Assembly (NCBI GenBank): GCA_937930275.1
Contig: CALGLM010000127.1
Span: forward strand, 1 to 25,167
Reading direction: 5' to 3'
DNA: 25,167 nt
Origin: an uncultured Ignavibacteria bacterium
Lineage (GTDB): Bacteria > Bacteroidota > Ignavibacteria > Ignavibacteriales > Melioribacteraceae
Shown: one piece after another, positions 17,171 through 24,790 of the stretch
Numbering within the stretch: the stretch's first letter is position 1
Layout of the letters: every line of letters starts with the position of its first letter
Made by a program: the position numbers and the translations under genes
The notes under the pieces: model-generated
Told to the model about the DNA's origin: nothing
Database searches by the model: none
Seen by the model: only the letters and a program-made list of their open reading frames with translations

Positions 17171-19192
17171 TTAAGATTGTTTGTTTTTTAATAATTTTTT
17201 TGCTTTTGCAATAATATTCTCTTCTGTAATTCCGTATTCTTTATACAAAGTTTCGTACGGAGCGCTTGCACCAAAAATTTCAATGCTTATAATATCACCG
17301 TTATTTCCCAAGTATTTATCCCAACCCTGCCTTACTCCTGCTTCAACCGCAAGTCTGTTTTGGCAATCTTTAGGTAACACCGAATTTTTATATTTTGTAT
17401 CTTGTTTATCAAATAATTGAGTACACGGCATACTAACTACATTTACTTTAACTCCCGTAGTTTCCAGCTTTTCGGCTGCTTGTAAGCACAAGTTAACTTC
17501 ACTACCGGTTGCCATAAGAATTATATCAGGTTTTGCGGCTGATTTTTTAACAATATAACCACCTTTTAATGTGCCTTTAGCATCGGAGTATCTTGTTCTA
17601 TCAATTAATTTAATGTTTTGACGCGATAAAGCTAAAGATACCGGAGCGTTGTTGTTTTTAAGTGCAAAATACCAAGCATATACTGTTTCATTTGCATCAG
17701 CCGGTCTAAAAACAAAACTGTTTGGAATAGCTCTAAGAGCAGCTAACTGCTCAATTGGTTGATGGGTTGGTCCGTCTTCACCTAATCCTATGCTATCGTG
17801 TGTAAATACAAATATAGGGCTGATATGCGATAAGGCGGCTATTCTAATAGCAGGTCTCATATAATCGGAAAATACTAAAAACGTTCCTCCGTAAGCAATT
17901 ACTCCTCCGTACATTACCATTCCGTTTAGTATTGCACCCATTGCATGTTCTCTTATTCCAAAGTGGATGTATCTTCCGGTTCTGCTCATCGGAGAAAACG
18001 AACTTGAATTGGCAGGTTTTGTATTGTTGGAAGGAGTGAGATCAGCACTACCTCCTATTAAGTTTGGTATTTGTCCCGCTAAATAATCTAATACTTTTCC
18101 GCTCGCAACTCTGGTTGCGATGCTTGCATTATAATCGGTAAATAAGGGAATTTCAAATGAATCGGAATTAAAGAACTCGCCGTTAACCGCCGAAGTAATT
18201 TCTTTAGCTTCTTGAGGATAATTTTTCGAGTATTTTTCAAACAGTGAATCCCATTCGCTGTTTAATTGCATTCCTTTAATTTTAACTTTTTCATAAAATG
18301 AATATACATCGTCCGGAACAAAAAATTCTTCAGAGTATTCCCAGCCTAAATTAGCTTTTGTAAGGGCAAGTTCATCTTTCCCTAAGGGGGAACCGTGTAC
18401 ACTTGATTTACCTTGTTTGTTGGGGCTACCGAAACCGATTGTAGTATCAACAACAATTAATGTAGGTGCATTAACGTTTTCTTTCGCTTTTTTAACCGAG
18501 TCGTTTAATTCGCTTAAATCGTTGGCGTTTTTTACATGTAATACATTCCAACCATAAGCTAAAAATCTATCGCTTACATTTTCGGTCATGGCAAGATTGG
18601 TGCTTCCGTCAATAGTTATTTTATTGTTATCGTAAAAAACAACCAGATTACTTAGTTTATTATGACCGGCAAAAGCAGCAACTTCGTGGGTAATCCCTTC
18701 CATCATATCGCCGTCACCGGCAATTACGTAGATATAATTGTCTATTATATTGAAATTCGGTTTATTGTATTTAGCAGCAAAAAAGTGTTGAACTAACGCC
18801 ATACCTACTGCGTTTGCAAAACCTTGTCCTAAAGGTCCGGTTGTAGTTTCAACACCGGGAGTTAAGCCGTATTCCGGATGTCCGGGGGTAATACTGCCAT
18901 ATTGTCTAAAATTCTTTATATCATCAAGACTAATTTCGTAACCGCACAAATGCAAAATACTATATAACATACTACTACCATGCCCTGCCGATAAAACAAA
19001 TCTATCCCTATTCAACCAATTTGGATTGTTTGGGTTGTGTTTCATAACTCCGGAATACAATAAATGTGCAATGGGGGCACACCCTAACGGTAGTCCCGGA
19101 TGACCGCTATTTGCTTTTTGAATTGCTTCAGCAGATAAAATTCTTATAGTGTTAATACATTTTTGATGTAGTGGATTTTTTAATTCAGTCAT
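17171..19192 (-). CDS. tkt: Transketolase
   Basis: Transketolase moves two-carbon ketol units between sugar phosphates using thiamine diphosphate. At 673 residues it is a complete bacterial enzyme. The N-terminal domain has SGHPGLPLG (His31), SAGHGSSMLY and the thiamine-binding motif starting GDGDMMEG at 159. It continues through the helix to DNNKITIDG, and HGSPLG follows near residue 267. The middle domain carries the catalytic glutamate in GIREHAMGAI and the phosphate-site HDSIGLGEDGPTHQP. The C-terminal domain (~535-673) is intact. ATG 19192 is preceded by GGAG. It follows the small minus-strand gene closely and lies divergent to the transaldolase/isomerase fusion, so the locus groups the non-oxidative pentose-phosphate enzymes. 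Confidence 0.97.
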   Translation of the reverse strand: MTELKNPLHQKCINTIRILSAEAIQKANSGHPGLPLGCAPIAHLLYSGVMKHNPNNPNWLNRDRFVLSAGHGSSMLYSILHLCGYEISLDDIKNFRQYGSITPGHPEYGLTPGVETTTGPLGQGFANAVGMALVQHFFAAKYNKPNFNIIDNYIYVIAGDGDMMEGITHEVAAFAGHNKLSNLVVFYDNNKITIDGSTNLAMTENVSDRFLAYGWNVLHVKNANDLSELNDSVKKAKENVNAPTLIVVDTTIGFGSPNKQGKSSVHGSPLGKDELALTKANLGWEYSEEFFVPDDVYSFYEKVKIKGMQLNSEWDSLFEKYSKNYPQEAKEITSAVNGEFFNSDSFEIPLFTDYNASIATRVASGKVLDYLAGQIPNLIGGSADLTPSNNTKPANSSSFSPMSRTGRYIHFGIREHAMGAILNGMVMYGGVIAYGGTFLVFSDYMRPAIRIAALSHISPIFVFTHDSIGLGEDGPTHQPIEQLAALRAIPNSFVFRPADANETVYAWYFALKNNNAPVSLALSRQNIKLIDRTRYSDAKGTLKGGYIVKKSAAKPDIILMATGSEVNLCLQAAEKLETTGVKVNVVSMPCTQLFDKQDTKYKNSVLPKDCQNRLAVEAGVRQGWDKYLGNNGDIISIEIFGASAPYETLYKEYGITEENIIAKAKKLLKNKQS

Positions 19193-19207
19193 TTTTCTTC
19201 TCCGTCT

Positions 19208-19540
19208 CTATTTTTTACTTATTATTTTTCCATCAATTACGGGGGATACACAAATTAAAGGATTTTCGGGAAGTCCGAAATACTCAAAAATTTCTCCGAA
19301 AAGTTGGTGTTCTTTTCCGTACTTTGCCAATTTATTAAATTGTCTGTAAGACATTAACTCGCCTTTATTGCTTATAGGAGCATTAAAAACAATTGCTCGG
19401 TTAATATCATTAAATGATTCTGTTTTAAGAAAATCAATTTTTTCGGTATCGTTTCCGTCTTTTTCGTAAGCAATACCTTTTAACTGCTTAATATACTCGC
19501 CTTCAATCATTAAGTATATGTTTACTATTTTTTCTAACAA
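19208..19540 (-). CDS. Small protein of unknown function, probably co-transcribed with tkt
   Basis: I do not recognise this family. I chose TTG 19540 as the start because AAGGA (19547-19551) lies about six bases before it; this gives 110 residues beginning (M)LEKIVNIYLMIEGEYIKQ. An ATG at 19510 would give 100 residues, and an upstream ATG at 19600 would give 130 with a less likely, cysteine-containing extension. The protein is soluble, with no signal peptide or membrane helix, and mixed charge. It has two segments that look structured: FNDINRAIVFNAPISNKGELMS... and LFGEIFEYFGLPENPLICVSPVIDGKIISKK. The latter could be a metal- or nucleotide-free beta end, but nothing diagnostic is visible. It ends 15 nt before the tkt start codon, with that gene's ribosome binding site in between. 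Confidence 0.6.
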   Translation of the reverse strand: MLEKIVNIYLMIEGEYIKQLKGIAYEKDGNDTEKIDFLKTESFNDINRAIVFNAPISNKGELMSYRQFNKLAKYGKEHQLFGEIFEYFGLPENPLICVSPVIDGKIISKK

Positions 19541-19781
19541 ATTCAGTCCTTTTCTAAAAATACAAATTTCTAAATTACAAGTTTTTATAACGTTAAACAA
19601 CTATTTTTTACTGTAAAATAAGTTTATCTTTTACATAGTTAGTAAAAATAAAGAGCTAATTAGGTATATAATTTAAGCAAAACTTAATAGGTTAATTAAT
19701 GTTAACATATTTTAATACGGTGATATTTAGTTAAATAGTTTTTATATTTATAATTATTATTTTTAAAGTTATGGAGAAAAA
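19541..19781. other. Divergent intergenic region between the tkt unit and tal-pgi
   Basis: These 241 bases are very A+T-rich and must hold both divergent promoters. I see a poor match to a sigma-70-type pair for the plus strand: TTAACA (19702-19707) and TATTTA (19724-19729), spaced 16 nt. The 5-bp repeat GTTAA/TTAAC (19691-19705) overlaps the first box. No gene, tRNA or riboswitch is recognisable. Confidence 0.4.
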
Positions 19782-22565
19782 ATGAGCAAATTAGAAAAAT
19801 TAGCGGAATTAGGACAATCAATTTGGTACGATTTTATAGAAAGAGAATTTATTACAGGCGGTAAACTTGAAGGATTAATTAGCAACGGATTACGCGGAAT
19901 TACTTCAAATCCCAGTATTTTTGAAAAAGCAATTAGTACGGGAAAACTGTATGATAGTGATATTGAAAAAATTATAACAAAAACAACCGATACATACGAA
20001 GTATATGAATACTTGGCTTTAAAGGATATTGAATCTGCTGCCGATATGATGTATCCGCTGTATAAAAAAACGGATGGATTAGACGGTTATGTTAGTATTG
20101 AAGTTAGCCCAGATTTAGCTTACGAAAGTAAAAAAACATTTGATGAAGCAGTTAGATTATTTACAACATTAAAGCGCAATAACATTATGATTAAAGTTCC
20201 GGCAACCGATGAGGGACTTGTTGCAGTGGAAGAACTAATTGCACATGGTATTAATGTAAATGTAACTTTAATTTTTAGTATTGAAAATTATAAAAAAGTT
20301 GCAGAAGCATATATAAGCGGGTTGGAAAAATTGCTTAATGCAGGCGGAAAATTGAATTTAGTTTCGTCTGTTGCATCATTTTTTGTTAGTCGTTTAGATA
20401 GTTCGCTCGATAAAATGTTGGAAGAAAAGGGTGAAACCGAATTGTGCGGTAAATTTGGTGTGGCAAATTGTAAACTTGCCTATAAATATTATCAAGAATT
20501 ATATTGTTCGCCAAGATGGAAAAAATTAGAAGCTAACGGAGCAAGACCACAGCGCTTATTATGGGCAAGCACGGGCACAAAAAATAAATTATATAGCGAT
20601 ACGTTGTATGTTGATGAGTTAATAGGTTACAATACGGTTAATACCATTCCGCCGGCAACTTTAGACGCATTTATTGACCACGGTGTAGTAGAACAAAAAA
20701 TTACTACCGAAATTGAAAAAGCAGAAGAAGCTTTTGAAAAATTAAAAAAACTTGGTATCTCTATTGATGCAGTTACAAACAAATTACAACTTGACGGTAT
20801 TAAAGCTTTTGTTGATTCGTTTAACGGCTTATTAAATACATTATCCGATAAAATTAATTTGTTAATAAAAGCAAAAACCGAAAAAGTTAAATACCACAAC
20901 ATTAATCCTGAATATATTAATAGTCTTACAACTTATATAGATAATAAAATTGCCGAAAAAGTTTGGGAAAAAGATTATACTATTTGGAGCGATAGTCCGG
21001 TTGAAATTACAAATCGATTAGGTTGGTTAGACGTATCTTTGAAATCAAAAAATGAAATCGAAAATGTAGAAAAATTAGCAAAAGAATTAATTGCAGCCGG
21101 GATTAAAAAAGCTGTTTTGCTTGGAATGGGCGGAAGCAGCTTAGCACCCGAAGTGTTTGCAAAAACTTTTGGTAGTAAAAATGGATTTTTGGAATTAAGT
21201 GTTTTGGATAGTACTCATCCTGATATGGTAACCAATTTGCGTAAAAATATTGTATTTGAAGAAACTGTTTTTATCGTTTCGACTAAATCCGGCGGAACTG
21301 TAGAAACTTTTTCGTTTATGAAATATTTTTATAACGAAGCATTGGCAAATTTAGGTATAGATAAAGTCGGTGAACATTTTATTGCAATTACCGATCCGGG
21401 TAGCGGTTTAGAATCTGTTGCAAAGGAATTAAATTTTAGAAAAATATTCTTAAATGACCCTAATATAGGGGGCAGATTTTCAGCATTATCATTGTTTGGT
21501 ATGGTGCCTGCCGGATTAATAGGAGTAGATTTAGATCTATTCTTATCGCGTGTGGATAGTGCTATTACATGTAGTAAATTAAATAATTTGGAATTTAATA
21601 CCGGACTAAAAATCGGTATTTTAGCAGGAAAATACGCAAAAGATAAAAAAGATAAATTAACATTTATTTTAAGTGAAAAGTATAAAAACTTTGGAGTATG
21701 GGCAGAACAGTTAATTGCCGAAAGTACCGGAAAATTGGGGAATGGTGTTTTGCCTGTTGAAGGCGAACAAATATTTAACCCCGAGTATTATTGTACCGAT
21801 AGAATATTTGTATATATCCATACAAAAGAAGAAACTGACTTAAACACACGTGTAGCAGAGCTAATAAAATTGGGAGCACCGGTAATTGAGTGTATAACCG
21901 AAGATATTTATGATTTGGGTTCGGAATTTTACCGTTGGGAATTTGCAACAGCAATTATGGGTGTTGAATTAAGACTAAATCCGTTTGACCAGCCAAATGT
22001 CGAATCGGCAAAAATTGTTGCCAGAGCAATGGTTAAAGAGTATCAAGAAACCGGTATTGTTCCTGAATTAACTAAGTACTATTGTGATAAAAACGTTGAA
22101 CTTTGCGATAAATTGGAAGTAAACTCAATTGAAGATATTTTGCCGGCATTAATGAATAAATCAGAGGAAATAGTAACCAAAACCGGATTGAAACCTTATT
22201 TATCAATTCAAGCTTATTTAAATATGAGCTCGGAAATTGATGAAGTTTTGCAAAACTTAAGAAAAAAAGTTACTGAAAAATATAAAATTGCAACTACTTT
22301 AGGTTATGGTCCAAGGTTTTTACATTCGACAGGTCAATTGCATAAAGGTGATGCAGGTAACGGAATTTTCTTGCAAATAATTGATGAAACAGGAGAAGCT
22401 ATTTCTATTCCGGATAATGCGGGAAGCGATAAAACTTCAATTTCGTTTGGCGTTTTAGTTCGAGCTCAAGCTTTGGGTGATAGGAAAGCACTCTTAGATA
22501 ATAATAGAGTAATTATAACTCTTTTATTAAAGGGAAATGCAAAAGAAATTTTAGCTAAATTATAA
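19782..22565 (+). CDS. tal-pgi: Bifunctional transaldolase / glucose-6-phosphate isomerase fusion
   Basis: The 927-residue protein joins two central-carbon enzymes. Residues ~1-365 are a transaldolase: GITSNPSIFEKAI near residue 39 and the Schiff-base lysine Lys138 in IMIKVPATDEGL. NVNVTLIFS follows, and the phosphate site is LLWASTGTKN. Residues ~390-927 are a phosphoglucose isomerase. These carry LLGMGGSSLAPEVF (447-460), the sugar-phosphate loop VSTKSGGTVETFSF, GGRFSALS, the catalytic-glutamate region AEQLIAESTGKLGNGVLPV, and a C-terminal GPRFLHSTGQLHKGD. Such fusions are known in several phyla. The predicted role is channelling between the non-oxidative pentose-phosphate pathway and fructose-6-phosphate/glucose-6-phosphate. 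GGAG precedes ATG by 6 nt. yidD starts 21 nt downstream. All active-site stretches look intact, so both halves are probably active. Confidence 0.95.
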   Translation: MSKLEKLAELGQSIWYDFIEREFITGGKLEGLISNGLRGITSNPSIFEKAISTGKLYDSDIEKIITKTTDTYEVYEYLALKDIESAADMMYPLYKKTDGLDGYVSIEVSPDLAYESKKTFDEAVRLFTTLKRNNIMIKVPATDEGLVAVEELIAHGINVNVTLIFSIENYKKVAEAYISGLEKLLNAGGKLNLVSSVASFFVSRLDSSLDKMLEEKGETELCGKFGVANCKLAYKYYQELYCSPRWKKLEANGARPQRLLWASTGTKNKLYSDTLYVDELIGYNTVNTIPPATLDAFIDHGVVEQKITTEIEKAEEAFEKLKKLGISIDAVTNKLQLDGIKAFVDSFNGLLNTLSDKINLLIKAKTEKVKYHNINPEYINSLTTYIDNKIAEKVWEKDYTIWSDSPVEITNRLGWLDVSLKSKNEIENVEKLAKELIAAGIKKAVLLGMGGSSLAPEVFAKTFGSKNGFLELSVLDSTHPDMVTNLRKNIVFEETVFIVSTKSGGTVETFSFMKYFYNEALANLGIDKVGEHFIAITDPGSGLESVAKELNFRKIFLNDPNIGGRFSALSLFGMVPAGLIGVDLDLFLSRVDSAITCSKLNNLEFNTGLKIGILAGKYAKDKKDKLTFILSEKYKNFGVWAEQLIAESTGKLGNGVLPVEGEQIFNPEYYCTDRIFVYIHTKEETDLNTRVAELIKLGAPVIECITEDIYDLGSEFYRWEFATAIMGVELRLNPFDQPNVESAKIVARAMVKEYQETGIVPELTKYYCDKNVELCDKLEVNSIEDILPALMNKSEEIVTKTGLKPYLSIQAYLNMSSEIDEVLQNLRKKVTEKYKIATTLGYGPRFLHSTGQLHKGDAGNGIFLQIIDETGEAISIPDNAGSDKTSISFGVLVRAQALGDRKALLDNNRVIITLLLKGNAKEILAKL

Positions 22566-22586
22566 TTATTAAAATAGGCGAAATAA

Positions 22587-22856
22587 ATGGAAAATAAACC
22601 GAGTGTTCCCGTTAATAAAACAAAATTTGTTAAAGTTATGATTATTTTGGCTTATCCGATTGTTTTATTGATTCGGTTTTATCAGATGTTTATTTCGCCT
22701 GTTTTACCCCCTTCTTGTAGATATACTCCTACTTGTTCTACTTATACTTTGGAAGCTTTAAAAAAATACGGCTTGTTAAAAGGCGGATATTTAGGACTAA
22801 AAAGGATATTAAGCTGCCACCCTTGGGGCGGAAGCGGTTATGACCCGGTACCTTGA
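22587..22856 (+). CDS. yidD: Membrane protein insertion efficiency factor YidD
   Basis: YidD is a small peripheral inner-membrane protein that assists YidC-dependent insertion. The 89-residue product has an amphipathic N-terminal helix ([20 protein letters not shown], residues ~21-40), then [18 protein letters not shown] (Cys44, Cys50). [16 protein letters not shown] (Cys77) and GGSGYDPVP follow, the complete family pattern. YidD is usually encoded between rnpA and yidC; here it stands alone behind tal-pgi. It may be read from the same transcript, since the gap is only 21 nt. A field of heptamer repeats begins 3 nt after its stop codon. Confidence 0.95.
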   Translation: MENKPSVPVNKTKFVKVMIILAYPIVLLIRFYQMFISPVLPPSCRYTPTCSTYTLEALKKYGLLKGGYLGLKRILSCHPWGGSGYDPVP

Positions 22857-22859
22857 TAA

Positions 22860-23027
22860 TTTTGAATTTTGAATTTTGAATTTTGAATTTTGAGTTTTGA
22901 ATTTTGAATTTTGAATTTTGAATGACTGGGGAAAGATAATTTTGAATTTTGAATTGTGAATTTTGAATTACTGCTCCTAAATGAGTGGGGAAATAATAAT
23001 TTTGAATGTTAAGGGTTGAATGTTAAA
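22860..23027. repeat. Cluster of 7-bp tandem repeats, consensus TTTTGAA
   Basis: Three arrays share a 7-bp period. Array A (22860-22922) has nine units of TTTTGAA with a single change (TTTTGAG in unit five). Array B (22940-22967) has four units, one altered to TTGTGAA. Array C (23000-23027) has four diverged units (TTTTGAA, TGTTAAG, GGTTGAA, TGTTAAA) but keeps the 7-bp register. Each array starts with the same lead, (G/A)ATAATTTTGAA, and arrays A-B and B-C are separated by related spacers containing TGGGGAAA. The whole looks like a composite repeat that was duplicated and then decayed. The region holds no gene. Confidence 0.9.
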
Positions 23028-23062
23028 TAACTAAATTTAATTATAAAAGACCTTTGTTCTAT

Positions 23063-23097
23063 AGTCTGAAGTCTGTAGTCCAAAGTCTAAAATTTGA
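23063..23097. repeat. Second heptamer array, consensus AGTCTGA
   Basis: Five consecutive 7-bp units read AGTCTGA, AGTCTGT, AGTCCAA, AGTCTAA and AATTTGA. The unit sequence differs from the TTTTGAA arrays, but the period is the same and the last unit drifts toward the other type. The array ends four bases before the start codon of the esterase gene, so it occupies the place where a ribosome binding site would lie. Confidence 0.75.
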
Positions 23098-23101
23098 TCT
23101 A

Positions 23102-24565
23102 ATGAAAAAAGATATTAAAATAATTCTACTACTGTTTTTTGCGAATATTACTTTATTTTCGCAGACCCAATTTCAACAATTTATTAATAGAGTTAACTCA
23201 GTTAGTGATTTAAATGCTAAATCTACAATTGTAGATAGTTTTATGACTGTTGCAAGAAATTCGGGCATCCCTTTTATTGAAGGAAATACGGCTAACTTTA
23301 TCTATCGGGGTACGGCAAATACAGTTAGCATTTCCGGAGATATGACTGGTTGGGACGCTACATCTGCAAAGTGTACTAAGTTAAGCGGAACAAACTTCTT
23401 TTATTACACGCGTCCGTTTGAATTAAATGCGAGAATTGATTATAAAATTGTATTAAACGGTACCAATTGGATATTAGACCCTGAAAACCCCAAAACATGT
23501 CCCGGGGGATATGGTCCTAATAGCGAACTTGCAATGCCGTTGTTTATTCAGCCTTGGGAAATTAGGGTAAATACAACTGCGGCACAATTTACTACTGTTA
23601 CAAAAGTTTTTCACAGCAACTTAATAAATAGAAATTACACAATTAATATTTTGCTTCCCCCAGGATATAATACTTCCACTGAATCCTATCCGGTTGTCTA
23701 CTTTAAAGACGGAAGCGATTACTTGAATTTGTGCAGTGCTAAAAACATATTAACAAATTTATTAGATAGTAATAAAATAACCAAAGTGATAGCCGTATTT
23801 GTTACTCCTACAAACAGAAATGACGAATATGCGGGGAGTAATAGGTTCTTATATGCCAAAACATTTGTTGATGAAATTGTACCTTTTATTGATGCAAATT
23901 ACAAAACAATAAATAATAAATATGAAAGGCTTGTGTTGGGGGATTCGTTCGGGGGAAATATTAGTGCTTTAATTGCATATAAATATCCGGAAATATTTGC
24001 TAATTGTGGGTTACAGTCAGCTGCATTTTGGCCTAATGATTATGAAGTATATAAAATGATTGCCGAAGGAGAGAAAGAAGATATTAAGTTTTATTCTATT
24101 TGGGGAACATACGAATCGTTATTTACAAATTTAAGAATATTTACCGATAGTTTAAATTCAAAAGGATATGCTAACAGTATAAACGAATTACCGCAAGGAC
24201 ATAGCTGGGGCTTGTGGCGCTCAACATTAGATGAAATACTGGTTTATTTCTTCCCTGCAAGCACAGTAAATGTTGAAAATGAAAAAGCTGCTGAATTGTG
24301 TTATCAATTGGAGCAGAACTATCCTAATCCGTTCAACCCTGAAACTATTATATCTTTTTCACTTAAAGAAGAACAAGAAGTTGATTTAAGTATATATAAT
24401 TTATTGGGTGAAAAAGTTGTAAATTTATGTGAAGGAAGATATGACGCCGGTAGTTATAACATAAAATTTAATGCAAAAAATTTAAGCAGCGGAATCTATT
24501 TTTATACGTTAAATTTGAAAGATGCTAATAAACAATTATCTAAAAAAATGGTCTATTTAAAATAG
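23102..24565 (+). CDS. Secreted Fes/esterase-D-type alpha/beta hydrolase with T9SS type A sorting domain
   Basis: I chose ATG 23102 (487 residues) because it opens a clean signal peptide (MKKDIKIILLLFFANITLFSQ). An upstream in-frame TTG at 23054 would only translate the heptamer repeat. Residues ~55-150 form an E-set/CBM48-like domain (IYRGTANTVSISGDMTGWD), as in enterochelin-esterase-like proteins. The hydrolase domain (~165-385) has the nucleophile Ser282 in LGDSFGGN and the likely catalytic His367 in PQGHSWGLWR. The acid is probably in GTYESLFTN or just before it. Residues ~402-487 are a T9SS sorting domain (EQNYPNPFNPET, LLGEKVV, SSGIYFYTL). It is therefore a surface or extracellular esterase. 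The substrate (siderophore, acetylated or feruloylated sugar) cannot be told from sequence alone. No Shine-Dalgarno is visible. Confidence 0.86.
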   Translation: MKKDIKIILLLFFANITLFSQTQFQQFINRVNSVSDLNAKSTIVDSFMTVARNSGIPFIEGNTANFIYRGTANTVSISGDMTGWDATSAKCTKLSGTNFFYYTRPFELNARIDYKIVLNGTNWILDPENPKTCPGGYGPNSELAMPLFIQPWEIRVNTTAAQFTTVTKVFHSNLINRNYTINILLPPGYNTSTESYPVVYFKDGSDYLNLCSAKNILTNLLDSNKITKVIAVFVTPTNRNDEYAGSNRFLYAKTFVDEIVPFIDANYKTINNKYERLVLGDSFGGNISALIAYKYPEIFANCGLQSAAFWPNDYEVYKMIAEGEKEDIKFYSIWGTYESLFTNLRIFTDSLNSKGYANSINELPQGHSWGLWRSTLDEILVYFFPASTVNVENEKAAELCYQLEQNYPNPFNPETIISFSLKEEQEVDLSIYNLLGEKVVNLCEGRYDAGSYNIKFNAKNLSSGIYFYTLNLKDANKQLSKKMVYLK

Positions 24566-24574
24566 GAGTAATAA

Positions 24575-24790
24575 ATGATTAGTAAAGAATTGTTAGATAT
24601 TTTATGTTGTCCTCTTTCACATGCTGATTTAGTGTTGGACGATAATACATTGGTTAGCACAGATGAAATAACCCGAAGAAGATATAAAATTGAAGATGAC
24701 ATCCCGATAATGTTGATTGACGAATCGGAGGAGCTGGACTATGATACTTGGAAAGAAATTATGAAGAAACATAATATTATTAAAGAATGA
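24575..24790 (+). CDS. Trm112-like small protein lacking most zinc ligands
   Basis: The 71-residue product has the shape of a Trm112/UPF0434 protein: the N-terminal helix LLDILCCPLSHADL, a hairpin, YKIEDDIPIMLIDESEEL, and a short acidic tail. In eukaryotes and archaea, Trm112 activates methyltransferases; the bacterial role is poorly known. The usual CPxC pair is reduced: Cys12 remains, but the partner two residues after Pro is Ser15, and no later cysteine pair is seen. It probably does not bind zinc. AGGAG precedes ATG by 6 nt. Its stop overlaps the next start (ATGA, 24787-24790), which suggests coupling with the oxidase gene. Confidence 0.82.
   Translation: MISKELLDILCCPLSHADLVLDDNTLVSTDEITRRRYKIEDDIPIMLIDESEELDYDTWKEIMKKHNIIKE

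Noticed and set aside
22860..23027. CRISPR array
   Set aside because: Units are 7 bp and contiguous, with no unique spacers of 30-40 bp and no cas genes nearby.
23054..23101. Esterase start at TTG 23054
   Set aside because: These codons only translate the AGTCTGA repeat array; the signal peptide begins at ATG 23102.
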